Assembly: GCA_013327885.1 (NCBI GenBank)
Contig: JABUMY010000003.1
Coordinates: 372,001 to 436,000 of the forward strand
DNA: 64,000 nt
Reading direction: 5' to 3'
Source: Flavisolibacter longurius
Lineage (GTDB): Bacteria > Bacteroidota > Bacteroidia > Chitinophagales > Chitinophagaceae
The first letter of the stretch is position 1, and each line of letters starts with the position of its first letter. Both the position numbers and the translations under genes were made by a program. The notes beneath the pieces were generated by a model. That model saw nothing but the letters and a program-made list of their open reading frames with translations, was not told the origin of the DNA and did no database searches. Shown here piece by piece: positions 25,325 to 33,758 of the stretch.

Positions 25325-25830
25325 TCATAAGTTTATTACTGGCCGCTTCGGAAAACAACGTTATTGGTAAAGACAACACGCTTCCCTGGCACCTGCCCAA
25401 TGACCTCAAATATTTTAAAAACCTCACCTGGGGCCTGCCCATTTTAATGGGAAGAAAAACATTCGACTCCATTGGCAAGCCTCTGCCCGGGCGGAAAAGT
25501 ATTGTCATTACCCGCCAGCAGGGATGGCAGCACGATGGGGTAGAAGTGGTGCATGCCATTGACGATGCCGTCCAAAAAGCACAGGCGCTCGGCGCCAAAG
25601 AAATTTTTGTGATCGGCGGAGCTGAGATCTTTAATGCCGCTTTAGCGCAGGCCGACCGGATCTATCTCACAAGAATCCACCGCCAGTTTGACGGCGATGT
25701 TTTTTTTCCCGACATCGATGAAGCAGTTTGGCAACTCTCCTCCAGCCGGTTTTGCGAAAAAGACGAAAAAAATCAATACAATCACACGTACCAGGTTTGG
25801 GTGAGACGTTCTGTCGAAACAGAGGCTTAA
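25321..25830 (+). CDS. folA: Dihydrofolate reductase
   Basis: 169 residues. DHFR reduces dihydrofolate with NADPH and closes the cycle with ThyA. Landmarks: [30 protein letters not shown] (read in parts), [16 protein letters not shown], and the NADPH-binding [10 protein letters not shown]. The catalytic acid is the Asp in [12 protein letters not shown] overlap with thyA means coupled translation. The methyltransferase gene begins nine bases after its stop and may belong to the same operon. Confidence 0.97.
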   Translation: MIISLLLAASENNVIGKDNTLPWHLPNDLKYFKNLTWGLPILMGRKTFDSIGKPLPGRKSIVITRQQGWQHDGVEVVHAIDDAVQKAQALGAKEIFVIGGAEIFNAALAQADRIYLTRIHRQFDGDVFFPDIDEAVWQLSSSRFCEKDEKNQYNHTYQVWVRRSVETEA

Positions 25831-25839
25831 GGAGAAATC

Positions 25840-26637
25840 ATGTACAGCAGCGTCCAGTTAGCACGGAAATATGTCGACTATTATGTTACCGCCAGTAACG
25901 GCAAAGGACATGGCATGCATTCGCCCTTTGTCTTCAATTTTATTTTGCATGTGCTGAACAACAAGTCAAAGTTCGCACCGCCAACTGAAATGGAAGCCCT
26001 GCGAAAAGCGCTTTTAAGCGACAAGCACCTGTTGGAAATAGAAGATTTTGGTGCGGGTTCGAGGGTGGCCAAAACAAAACAGCGAACGGTTGCCCAATTG
26101 GCAAAAGCTGCCCTCAAGCCAAAAAAATATGCTCAGCTTTTATACCGGCTGGTGGCTTATTACAAACCTGAAACCATCCTGGAACTGGGCACTTCGTTAG
26201 GGGTAACGACGTCTTACCTGGCAGCAGCCAATCCCGCCGCTGCCGTTCTTACCATTGAGGGCAGCAAGGCTGTTGCCGCCGTGGCCTCGGAAAATTTTGC
26301 AAAGCTTCAAAGCAAAAACATCCGGCAAATGATCGGCAATTTTGATGACCTGTTGCCATCAGCTATCTCTGCACTTTCTTCCATAGATCTTGCCTATATT
26401 GATGGCAACCACCGCTACGGGCCAACGGTCAATTATTTTACGCAACTCCTGCCTGCGTTGCATAACAACTCTATTCTCGTGTTTGATGATATTCACTGGA
26501 GTGAAGAAATGGAAAAAGCATGGGAAGAGATCAAGAAACACCCATCGGTGCAGTGTTCGGTAGACATTTTTTTCCTGGGCTTTGTTTTCTTTCGGAAAGA
26601 GTTTAAAGTGCCCCAGCATTTCACCGTTCGTTTTTGA
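25840..26637 (+). CDS. Class I SAM-dependent methyltransferase (Methyltransf_24-like)
   Basis: 265 residues. A Rossmann-type SAM site is seen at ILELGTSLGVTTSYLAAANP, then the acidic strand end AVLTIEGSK and LAYIDGNHRYGPTVNYF. These fit the Methyltransf_24 / O-methyltransferase-like group. The N-terminal 100 residues (YVDYYVTASNGKGHGMHSPFV, GAGSRVAKTKQRTVAQLAK) are conserved in Bacteroidota relatives but of unknown role. Substrate unknown. It is nine bases downstream of folA, and the transhydrogenase genes begin 31 bases later. Confidence 0.85.
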   Translation: MYSSVQLARKYVDYYVTASNGKGHGMHSPFVFNFILHVLNNKSKFAPPTEMEALRKALLSDKHLLEIEDFGAGSRVAKTKQRTVAQLAKAALKPKKYAQLLYRLVAYYKPETILELGTSLGVTTSYLAAANPAAAVLTIEGSKAVAAVASENFAKLQSKNIRQMIGNFDDLLPSAISALSSIDLAYIDGNHRYGPTVNYFTQLLPALHNNSILVFDDIHWSEEMEKAWEEIKKHPSVQCSVDIFFLGFVFFRKEFKVPQHFTVRF

Positions 26638-26668
26638 CCGTACAAGGTTTTTGCAATAAATTGAGCAC

Positions 26669-27796
26669 ATGATTGTTGGTGTGCTCAAAGAACCCTTACC
26701 CGAAACAAGAGTATCCCTCTTACCCGAAGCGGTAGCCGCGCTGACAAAAAACGGACACACGGTGGTGATAGAATCCGGCGCTGGTGAATTGGCTTTCGCC
26801 ACCGATACGGCTTATGAAAAAGCTGGCGCTTCATTGGCTATAAAAGAAGACGTGGTTGCAAAAAGCGATGTGATACTTTGCATTCACCCGCCGTCAACCC
26901 AGCTTTCCATTCCGTCATCAAAAGTGCTCATCGGCGTGTACCAGGTTTTGTACAACGGCGCGTTGGTGCAGCAGTGGGCACAGGCAGGCCTAACCGTTTT
27001 TAGCCTGGAGATGTTGCCGCGTACCACCAGAGCGCAAAGCATGGATGTGTTGAGTTCGCAAGCCAATATTTCGGGGTATAAATCCGTGCTGTTGGCGGCT
27101 ACCTTGTACCCCCGTTATTTTCCCATGTTTATGACCGCGGCTGGCAGCATTGCACCGGCAAAAATATTGATACTTGGTGCTGGTGTGGCCGGACTACAGG
27201 CCATTGCCACGGCCCGCCGGCTTGGTGCAGTAGTGGAGGTGTTTGATACCCGCCCGGCCGTAAAAGAAGAAGTGCAGAGCTTGGGGGCAAAGTTCGTGGA
27301 AGTGGAAGGCGCTGCCGATCCTTCGGCGGCTGGTGGTTACGCCGTAGAGCAAACAGAAGATTACAAACAACGCCAGCAACAACGCATCAAGGAAAGCATT
27401 GCCAAAGCCGATATTGTTATCACCACGGCGCAGATCCCCGGTAAAAAAGCACCGCTGCTGATTACCGAAGACATGCTCGATGGCATGCGTTACGGCTCAG
27501 TGGTGATTGATTTGGCAGCCGCTACTGGCGGCAACACGCCATTCACCAGGAACAATGAGACGGTCGTGCGCAACGGCGTAAGCATCGTGGGCAACAGCAA
27601 CCTGCCGGCCACCATGCCTTCCGATGCCAGTAAACTATACGGGAAAAATATCCTGAATTTTCTCTCCCTCATCACGGCGAAAGACGGTACCATCAACCTG
27701 GCATGGAACGATGACCTGGTGCAGGGTAGTTGTGTTTGTTATAACGGAGAAGTGGTGAACGAAAGAGTAAACGCATTGAACCAGATTCCGCAATAA
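26669..27796 (+). CDS. pntAA: NAD(P) transhydrogenase subunit alpha 1 (soluble NAD domain)
   Basis: 375 residues. The enzyme moves hydride between NADH and NADP+ across a proton gradient. This is domain I, binding NAD(H): N-terminal AlaDh/PNT part MIVGVLKEPLPETRVSLLPE and the Rossmann segment KILILGAGVAGLQAIATARRLGA, followed by VEVFDTRPAVKEEVQSLGAKF. The subunit ends after domain I; the membrane part is encoded separately by the next gene, as in split three-gene transhydrogenases. Spacing of 13 bases to the next gene. Confidence 0.94.
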   Translation: MIVGVLKEPLPETRVSLLPEAVAALTKNGHTVVIESGAGELAFATDTAYEKAGASLAIKEDVVAKSDVILCIHPPSTQLSIPSSKVLIGVYQVLYNGALVQQWAQAGLTVFSLEMLPRTTRAQSMDVLSSQANISGYKSVLLAATLYPRYFPMFMTAAGSIAPAKILILGAGVAGLQAIATARRLGAVVEVFDTRPAVKEEVQSLGAKFVEVEGAADPSAAGGYAVEQTEDYKQRQQQRIKESIAKADIVITTAQIPGKKAPLLITEDMLDGMRYGSVVIDLAAATGGNTPFTRNNETVVRNGVSIVGNSNLPATMPSDASKLYGKNILNFLSLITAKDGTINLAWNDDLVQGSCVCYNGEVVNERVNALNQIPQ

Positions 27797-27809
27797 ACAA
27801 GTTGAACAC

Positions 27810-28112
27810 ATGATGAATTGGCTTGCAGCAAATGAACAGATCATTTACATCGTTATCCTGATGATTTTTGTCGGCATAGAAGTGATCGGCCGTGTACCCA
27901 GCGTGTTGCACACACCGCTGATGAGCGGTGCCAATGCAATTCACGGGGTGGTGATCATTGGTGCCATCATTGTGATGGGCAAGGCGGAAAGCGATAACTA
28001 CTTGGCACTGGTGCTTGGCTTCCTTGCCGTCATTGTAGGAACGCTCAACGTGGTGGGCGGTTTCGTGGTCACCGACCGGATGCTGGAAATGTTTAAAAAG
28101 AAAAAGAAATAA
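27810..28112 (+). CDS. pntAB: NAD(P) transhydrogenase subunit alpha 2 (membrane)
   Basis: 100 residues with three or four hydrophobic helices (IIYIVILMIFVGIEVIG, IHGVVIIGAIIVMGK, LVLGFLAVIVGTLNVVGGFVV) and the family stretch HTPLMSGANAIHGV. It forms part of the proton-conducting membrane domain together with the beta subunit. The gene lies between pntAA and pntB. Confidence 0.94.
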   Translation: MMNWLAANEQIIYIVILMIFVGIEVIGRVPSVLHTPLMSGANAIHGVVIIGAIIVMGKAESDNYLALVLGFLAVIVGTLNVVGGFVVTDRMLEMFKKKKK

Positions 28113-28142
28113 GGCACTAACAGCGAGGCACAAACGAATTTT

Positions 28143-29615
28143 ATGGAAGGAAACGTTCTTACGCTACTCTACATCATCGCTTCAGTTACCTTTATTATTG
28201 GCTTGAAAATGCTTTCGCACCCCGAATCGGCACGGCGGGGCAACCTGCTGGCGGCCGGTGGCATGACGCTGGCCATTCTAGGAACCATCTTTCTTTACCG
28301 CGATAAAGACACACCCGGCGGACTTCACAACCACCTCTGGATCTTTGCGGCCATTGCCATTGGCGCTGTAATTGGAACAATGGCCGCACGGAAGGTAAAG
28401 ATGACGGCCATGCCGGAAATGGTATCCCTGTTTAATGGCATGGGTGGCGCCTGTGCTGCACTGATCTCGCTGGTAGAATTTGATCACCTGGCCCGGCTTG
28501 ATTTCCAGGAAACCGTTGTGACATCCTATATTTCGCACCTGAATGCAACCACCAATATTGTGAGCACGGCGCCGGTTTCTCCCGGTACCTTGTTGATTAT
28601 TTTGTTGGGACTGATCATTGGCTCTGTTTCGTTTTCCGGTTCTGTGATTGCCTGGGGCAAACTCAATGGAAAAATAAAAGATTACTCCTTCAAAGGGCAA
28701 CACATCGTTAACCTGCTTATCCTGGGTGTGATTGTAGTACTGGCGGCGATCATCATTGCAGCACTGCCGCAAAATGCTGCCTTGCTTTTTTATCTTGTTT
28801 TTTTACTGGCCTTGGTTTACGGGGTCTTTTTTGTTTTTCCCATTGGCGGTGCCGATATGCCGGTGGTGATCTCGCTGCTCAACTCCTTTACCGGTGTGGC
28901 AGCAGCCTGCGGTGGCTTTCTTTATAATAACAAGGTGATGCTTACGGGTGGCATCCTGGTGGGTGCAGCCGGTACGCTGCTTACCATACTAATGTGCAAG
29001 GCTATGAACCGTTCGCTGGCCAATGTGCTGATCGGCTCTTTTGGTGGTGCCAAAGCCGGTGCTGCCGGTGACAAGGAGCAGGGACTGCACAAAGAGATCA
29101 GTCTTGCCGATGCTGCTGTTGTGATGGCCTATGCCAACAAAGTAATGATCGTTCCTGGTTATGGACTGGCTGTGGCGCAAGCGCAGCATGCCTGCCACGA
29201 ACTGGAAAAGTTGCTTTCCGAAAAAGGCGTTATCGTAAAATATGCCATTCACCCGGTAGCGGGCCGCATGCCCGGCCACATGAACGTATTACTTGCCGAA
29301 GCTGACGTGGAGTATGAAAAGCTGGAGGAAATGGAAGCGGCCAACGATGAATTCAGTACAACCGACGTGGTGCTGGTACTCGGCGCCAACGATGTGGTGA
29401 ACCCGGCTGCGAAAACCGACACGGCTTCTCCTATTTACGGCATGCCTATCCTGGATGTTGAATTGGCCAAAACCATTATTGTGAACAAACGAAGCATGAA
29501 ACCCGGTTATGCCGGTATTGAAAACGATCTTTTCTTTCGTCCCAAAACCTCGATGCTCTTTGGCGATGCGAAGAAAGTGCTGCAGGATCTGATTGCGGAA
29601 ATAAAGAATGTGTGA
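28143..29615 (+). CDS. pntB: NAD(P) transhydrogenase subunit beta
   Basis: 490 residues. Residues 1-290 make eight or nine membrane helices of the proton channel (LLYIIASVTFIIGLKML and onward). The soluble NADP(H)-binding domain III follows, with VMIVPGYGLAVAQAQHAC, HPVAGRMPGHMNVLLAEA, LVLGANDVVNP and the NKRSMKPGYAGIEN loop. All three subunits are present, so the operon should give a working enzyme for NADPH supply. The TGA stop is followed at once by a 7-base-period repeat. Confidence 0.95.
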   Translation: MEGNVLTLLYIIASVTFIIGLKMLSHPESARRGNLLAAGGMTLAILGTIFLYRDKDTPGGLHNHLWIFAAIAIGAVIGTMAARKVKMTAMPEMVSLFNGMGGACAALISLVEFDHLARLDFQETVVTSYISHLNATTNIVSTAPVSPGTLLIILLGLIIGSVSFSGSVIAWGKLNGKIKDYSFKGQHIVNLLILGVIVVLAAIIIAALPQNAALLFYLVFLLALVYGVFFVFPIGGADMPVVISLLNSFTGVAAACGGFLYNNKVMLTGGILVGAAGTLLTILMCKAMNRSLANVLIGSFGGAKAGAAGDKEQGLHKEISLADAAVVMAYANKVMIVPGYGLAVAQAQHACHELEKLLSEKGVIVKYAIHPVAGRMPGHMNVLLAEADVEYEKLEEMEAANDEFSTTDVVLVLGANDVVNPAAKTDTASPIYGMPILDVELAKTIIVNKRSMKPGYAGIENDLFFRPKTSMLFGDAKKVLQDLIAEIKNV

Positions 29616-29633
29616 GGAGTTTGAGGGTTGGAG

Positions 29634-29675
29634 GTTTGTGGTTTGTGGTTTGTGGTTAGTAGTTTGTCGTTGGTT
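29634..29675. repeat. Heptamer array GTTTGTG after pntB
   Basis: GTTTGTG three times, then GTTAGTA, GTTTGTC and GTTGGTT, in strict 7-base register, beginning 18 bases after the pntB stop. Looser heptamers fill the space back to the stop. Confidence 0.8.
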
Positions 29676-29831
29676 TTGCAGTTTTAAGTTAGCAATTCCA
29701 AGTTTTTCAATTGTAGGTTCTATTCTTATTTTGTTATCGCTTGCTGGGCGATTGAACTTTTGGTGCCATAACGGACCTAATCTGAACCTGCGAAGATTCG
29801 AGCTAATAAGCTAGACTATTAGATTTGAAGC

Positions 29832-29927
29832 AATGACCTTGAAAGGGCCACCTGTTAATAGCTACGGGTGAAACCCGGGGTAGGATGGCAGCGATAGAAC
29901 CACGACCCTGAAGGTGTCGAACATTGG
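29832..29927 (-). repeat. Structured three-hairpin repeat, copy 1
   Basis: Minus-strand reading: a GTTCGACACCTTCAGGGTCG hairpin, then ACCCCGGGTTTCACCCG, then GCTATTAACAGGTGG and a GGCCCTTTCAAGGTC hairpin. The same order and wording recur on the plus strand at 54619-54709. Confidence 0.8.
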
Positions 29928-30018
29928 TGAAAAAAAACTGACAAAAATTTTCAATTGTCAACCAGAACCTGGCGCAAAACAAAAATGCTAAATCTTCCTG
30001 GCACGAGCCGGATACCTG

Positions 30019-30047
30019 TTGACAAAACCCGTCCCATGCTACCTTTG
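30019..30047 (+). promoter_or_regulatory. Promoter of the m5C methyltransferase gene
   Basis: TTG (30019-30021), 18-base spacer and TACCTTTG (30040-30047), 21 bp before the ATG at 30069. It is a complete match to the Bacteroidota promoter pattern. Confidence 0.75.
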
Positions 30048-30068
30048 CCTTTTGCAAATATTTTTTAA

Positions 30069-31496
30069 ATGAAACTTCCCGAAGCCTTTTTATCTTCGCT
30101 TGAAGGCCTGCCCGGTTTTGATCGGGAATCCTTTGTGGCTGTGCATGAAGAAGAGGAGGGTGTCACTTCCATCCGGATCAATGCCAGGAAAGTTTCGTCC
30201 ATCAATGATATTGTATTCGAGGGAAATGCTGCGTCCTCAGCATCCCAACTCATCAGTCACTACTCACCACGCACCACACCTGTTCCCTGGTCGCGGTACG
30301 GTTATTACCTGCCGCAACGGCCTTCGTTCACTTTCGATCCCTTGTTTCATGCTGGTTGTTATTATGTGCAGGAAGCTTCGAGCATGTTTCTCGAACAAGC
30401 CATCGTACAGTTGACTGATCTTTCCCAACCCCTGCGGGTGCTGGACCTTTGTGCAGCGCCGGGAGGAAAGTCTACTCACCTGCAATCCCTGCTTTCGCCC
30501 CAAAGCCTTTTGGTCAGCAATGAAGTGATCCGGCAGCGAAGCGTAGTGCTCACCGACAATATTGTTAAGTGGGGAAGCAGCAATGTTTTTGTTACGAACA
30601 ACGACCCGCGGGCCTTTCAAACACTTCCCGGTTTTTTTGATGTGATGGTTGTGGATGCCCCTTGCAGCGGCAGTGGTCTATTTCGCAAAGACAGGGAGGC
30701 CATTGGTGAATGGAGCCTGAACAACGTAGCGCTGTGCAGCCAGCGGCAACAGCGTATTTTGGCCGATGCGCTGCCGGCACTAAAGGAAGGCGGTTTGCTG
30801 GTTTATTCCACCTGCTCTTATTCAAGCGAAGAAGACGAGGCTATCATGGATTGGTTGGTGGAAGAAATGGAGATGGCGAATATTCCGCTGGCAGATGTAC
30901 AGGAAGGGATCGTTGTCTCAACGTCTGAAAGAACATCATCAGTTGGCTATCGCTTTTACCCCGATAAAATAAACGGCGAAGGATTTTTTCTTTCCTGCTT
31001 TCGAAAAAAGAGCGACAGCGGTACCGTTCGCGTTAAGCCTGTCAAACCCGAAATGGTCTCTGCCCGCGAAAAAAAGATTGTGGAAGACTGGATCTTACCG
31101 GAGGGACAAGAGGTGCTTCGTTTCCGCAACAACATCATCGCACTGCCTTCAACGTTTGTGCAGGATTTTGTGCTGCTGTCTGCTCATCTGAACCTGCTGT
31201 ATGCCGGTGTGGCGCTTGGTGAGATCTTTAAAGAAAAGCTGGTGCCGCACCATGCGCTTGCGCAAAGCCTGGTGCTATCCGGAAACGTTAAAACTATGGA
31301 ACTTACGTATGCTGATGCCATCAAATACCTGCAGCGACAGGATGCCTCGTTTCAGCCGCAACGTGTTGGCTGGCAGGTAGTTCGATACAGGGAAAAAGCA
31401 TTGGGCTGGATCAACGCCCTGCAAAACCGGGTGAATAATTACTATCCAAAAGAAATCCGCATTTTAAAACAGAATCACACGCCTTTTGAGAAATAA
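30069..31496 (+). CDS. NOL1/NOP2/Sun-family rRNA m5C methyltransferase (RsmF-like)
   Basis: 475 residues. Members methylate cytosine C5 in 16S rRNA or tRNA. SAM motif I is VLDLCAAPGGKSTHLQSLL; the two catalytic cysteines lie in VDAPCSGSGLF and VYSTCSYSSEED. A C-terminal domain of about 150 residues (VLRFRNNIIALPSTF onward, ending with a PUA-like part) makes it RsmF/YebU-like. Near residues 61-69 the sequence QLISHYSPR is encoded by a tandem heptamer array (30249-30276) of the same unit found between genes elsewhere; the canonical VPWSRYGYYLPQRPSF core resumes directly afterwards. Confidence 0.92.
   Translation: MKLPEAFLSSLEGLPGFDRESFVAVHEEEEGVTSIRINARKVSSINDIVFEGNAASSASQLISHYSPRTTPVPWSRYGYYLPQRPSFTFDPLFHAGCYYVQEASSMFLEQAIVQLTDLSQPLRVLDLCAAPGGKSTHLQSLLSPQSLLVSNEVIRQRSVVLTDNIVKWGSSNVFVTNNDPRAFQTLPGFFDVMVVDAPCSGSGLFRKDREAIGEWSLNNVALCSQRQQRILADALPALKEGGLLVYSTCSYSSEEDEAIMDWLVEEMEMANIPLADVQEGIVVSTSERTSSVGYRFYPDKINGEGFFLSCFRKKSDSGTVRVKPVKPEMVSAREKKIVEDWILPEGQEVLRFRNNIIALPSTFVQDFVLLSAHLNLLYAGVALGEIFKEKLVPHHALAQSLVLSGNVKTMELTYADAIKYLQRQDASFQPQRVGWQVVRYREKALGWINALQNRVNNYYPKEIRILKQNHTPFEK
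30249..30276. repeat. Heptamer array inside the m5C methyltransferase gene
   Basis: CTCATCA, GTCACTA, CTCACCA, CGCACCA in 7-base register. The reverse complement of CTCACCA (TGGTGAG) is a rotation of the AGTGGTG unit at 1845 and 54833. Confidence 0.6.
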
Positions 31497-31577
31497 TAGG
31501 CATATTTGTAACTATCAAAAGATAGACTGGTACGTGAAGAAAGACGACCGGTTCTGAAAAACCCAACTCTATCCACC

Positions 31578-32546
31578 ATGAAAAGATTTTTTTTCGTCGC
31601 CATCATTTTCCTGTGCTGTCACGGGGTGTTTGCCCAAAACCTGGTTGTGCAACACAACAGCAAGGGGGCTTACCTTGTGCACACGGTCGCACCCAAAGAA
31701 AACTTTTATTCACTTGGCCGCCTGTATAACATTCCACCCAAAGAAATCGCTTCGTTTAATGGGTTGGAAATGGAACGGGGTCTTAGCATTGGGCAGGGCG
31801 TCAACATTCCCCTGATCAAACAAAATTTCTCACAGGATGCCGCCACGGCTCACCCGGTTTATTACGTGGTAGGAGAGAAGGAAGGTCTTTACCGCGTTAG
31901 CGTGAACAACAACAAGGTGTTGATGGCCAACCTGCGTAAATGGAACAACCTGAGTTCAGATGTCATCTCCCCCGGCCAGCGCCTTGTTGTTGGCTACCTT
32001 GTATCAAATGAAATGACGGCTTCCAATAATACAAGACCGCAGGAACCGGTACGCCAGCCTGAAGTGGCGAGGAATACAGAAGAAAAGCCCGTGCAACAGG
32101 CAACTGAAATAAAGCCACAGCCAAAAGCAGAAACGCCTGCTCCTGAAAGGCGAACAGAAACAGTAGCAGTTGAGAAAAAGCCCGAGCCGCAACGTACCCT
32201 CAATACATCGGTTAACGATGGAAAGGGTGGTTACTTCAAAGCCTCTTTTGAAGCACAGGTAAAAACGCAGCCGGCGCAAAAAGATGAAATGGCTGCCGCC
32301 GGAATTTTTAAAACAGCAAGCGGCTGGCAGGATGCCAAGTATTATGCGCTACTAGACAATGTTGAACCGGGAACCATCATTCGCATTGTAAACCCCAATA
32401 ACAACAAAGCTGTTTACGCCAAGGTGCTGGATAAAATGACGGGCATCCGGCAGAACCAGGGTTACGACCTGCGCATTTCCAACGCTGCAGCAACAGCGCT
32501 TGACATTAATGAAACCGATAAGTTTTTTGTTAGGGTCAACTATTGA
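31578..32546 (+). CDS. Secreted LysM protein with RlpA-like C-terminal domain
   Basis: 322 residues with signal peptide (MKRFFFVAIIFLCCHGVFAQ). Two LysM-like modules follow: about 32-78 (HTVAPKENFYSLGRLYNIPP) and 93-140 (YVVGEKEGLYRVSVN, WNNLSSDVISPGQRLVVGY); LysM binds peptidoglycan glycans. Residues 145-215 are a Pro/Glu/Lys-rich linker. The end (about 238-322) resembles a double-psi beta-barrel (GTIIRIVNPNNNKAVYAKVLD, YDLRISNAAATALDI), as in RlpA. Likely a periplasmic cell-wall protein. An 8-base-period repeat follows its stop. Confidence 0.85.
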   Translation: MKRFFFVAIIFLCCHGVFAQNLVVQHNSKGAYLVHTVAPKENFYSLGRLYNIPPKEIASFNGLEMERGLSIGQGVNIPLIKQNFSQDAATAHPVYYVVGEKEGLYRVSVNNNKVLMANLRKWNNLSSDVISPGQRLVVGYLVSNEMTASNNTRPQEPVRQPEVARNTEEKPVQQATEIKPQPKAETPAPERRTETVAVEKKPEPQRTLNTSVNDGKGGYFKASFEAQVKTQPAQKDEMAAAGIFKTASGWQDAKYYALLDNVEPGTIIRIVNPNNNKAVYAKVLDKMTGIRQNQGYDLRISNAAATALDINETDKFFVRVNY

Positions 32547-32552
32547 GAGAAT

Positions 32553-32584
32553 GATATTGGGATATTGTGATAATGCGATATTCT
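32553..32584. repeat. Octamer array after the LysM gene
   Basis: GATATTGG, GATATTGT, GATAATGC, GATATTCT: four 8-base units starting seven bases after the stop. It is the only array here with a period of eight. Confidence 0.7.
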
Positions 32585-32604
32585 AAAAACGATACTGTTT
32601 CTCA

Positions 32605-32642
32605 GTAAAAAAAAGCGGAAGATTTTTCTTCCGCTTTTTTCT
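32605..32642. terminator. Bidirectional terminator between LysM gene and fmt
   Basis: AAAAGCGGAAG / CTTCCGCTTTT stem with a six-base loop, flanked by A and T runs. Confidence 0.88.
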
Positions 32643-32698
32643 TGTTCGATTGTTTTTGACTTTCTTGTCAGATGAAATAAATCTTTGTATTTCGCCGA

Positions 32699-32726
32699 TT
32701 GCTTATTGTCAATTGCTTATTGACTA
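32699..32726. repeat. Heptamer array containing the fmt stop codon
   Basis: TTGCTTA, TTGTCAA, TTGCTTA, TTGACTA. The fmt stop (32717-32719) lies in the third unit, and the last two sense codons (Ser-Gln) are also array-encoded. Confidence 0.75.
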
Positions 32727-33661
32727 AAACGGTAGCCACGCAAAAAGTCCTCAACCTGCATTCGTTTTTTACCTTCCAGTTGCAGGTCTTTTACATGGAT
32801 AAACCCATCGGCGCAAGCCAGTTTTAAATAGGTTTTTTGGTCCGAGCTCCATTCACCGGGAGCAATGCCGGGCTCTGTTTCTTCTTTCATGCTTTTAAAT
32901 ATTTTCAGGGTCTTGCCCTGGAAAGAACAAAAGGCACCGGGGAAAGGCGACAGGCCACGAACAAGATTGTGCACAGTAGCAACTGGTTTGGTAAAATCAA
33001 TGCGACAGGTTTCGGTAAAAATTTTTGGAGCGTGTTTGGGTTCAAACGAAATTGTTTCCAAAAATGATTTCTGTGGCTTTTCTTCCAACGTGCCTTCTTC
33101 CAAACCCTTAATGGTTTTTACCAGCAGGTCTGCACTCACTTCTTTCATGCGATCGTGCAGTTCACCGGCAGTCTCGTTTTCACCAATGGGTATTCGTTCC
33201 TGCAGCAACACATCGCCGGTATCAATTTCGTGCTTTAGCTTAAAAGTGGTTACGCCTGTTTCTTTTTCGCCGTTGATGATGGCCCAATTGATAGGGGCTG
33301 CACCGCGGTACTGCGGTAAAAGAGAGCCGTGAACATTGATGGTGCCCATGGGTGGCATGTTCCAGACAAGTTCCGGCAACATGCGAAAGGCAACGACTAC
33401 CTGGATGTCTGCTTCCAGGCTTTTGAGTTCGTCTAAAAACGCTGGTGCTTTCAGCTTTTCGGGTTGCAAAAGGCGCAAGCCGTTTTCCACCGCATATTTT
33501 TTTACGGCACTTTCCTGCAGCTTCATACCACGGCCGGCTGGTTTATCGGGCGCCGTAATAACACCTACAATATTATAGCCTGCATTTACCAATGCGGCCA
33601 GTGACGCCACGGCAAATTCCGGTGTGCCCATAAAAACGATGCGTAAGCTTTTTTGGTCCAT
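32717..33661 (-). CDS. fmt: Methionyl-tRNA formyltransferase
   Basis: 314 residues from the ATG at 33661. Fmt formylates initiator Met-tRNA with 10-formyl-tetrahydrofolate. Landmarks: RIVFMGTPEFAVASLAAL, the catalytic region INVHGSLLPQYRGAAPINWAI, and HEIDTGDVLL; the C-terminal OB-like domain starts about residue 205. An upstream start at 33724 would add a hydrophobic stretch foreign to the family. The last codons are embedded in a tandem repeat. def is not adjacent. Confidence 0.96.
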   Translation of the reverse strand: MDQKSLRIVFMGTPEFAVASLAALVNAGYNIVGVITAPDKPAGRGMKLQESAVKKYAVENGLRLLQPEKLKAPAFLDELKSLEADIQVVVAFRMLPELVWNMPPMGTINVHGSLLPQYRGAAPINWAIINGEKETGVTTFKLKHEIDTGDVLLQERIPIGENETAGELHDRMKEVSADLLVKTIKGLEEGTLEEKPQKSFLETISFEPKHAPKIFTETCRIDFTKPVATVHNLVRGLSPFPGAFCSFQGKTLKIFKSMKEETEPGIAPGEWSSDQKTYLKLACADGFIHVKDLQLEGKKRMQVEDFLRGYRFSQ

Positions 33662-33758
33662 GCGTTCACAATTGCGTAAAAAGAAATAGGTTAATAAGCT
33701 TGCAAAAATCGCGAAACTTATCAACCTATTTCCGGAAAGATGAGAGATCTTTTCCTTA

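Larger units (their letters stand above)
29616..30068. other. 453-bp gap after pntB
   Basis: Contains a heptamer array (29634-29675), a structured repeat (29832-29927) and the promoter of the m5C methyltransferase (30019-30047). No hairpin followed by a T run is obvious for pntB. No coding sequence is supported. Confidence 0.6.
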
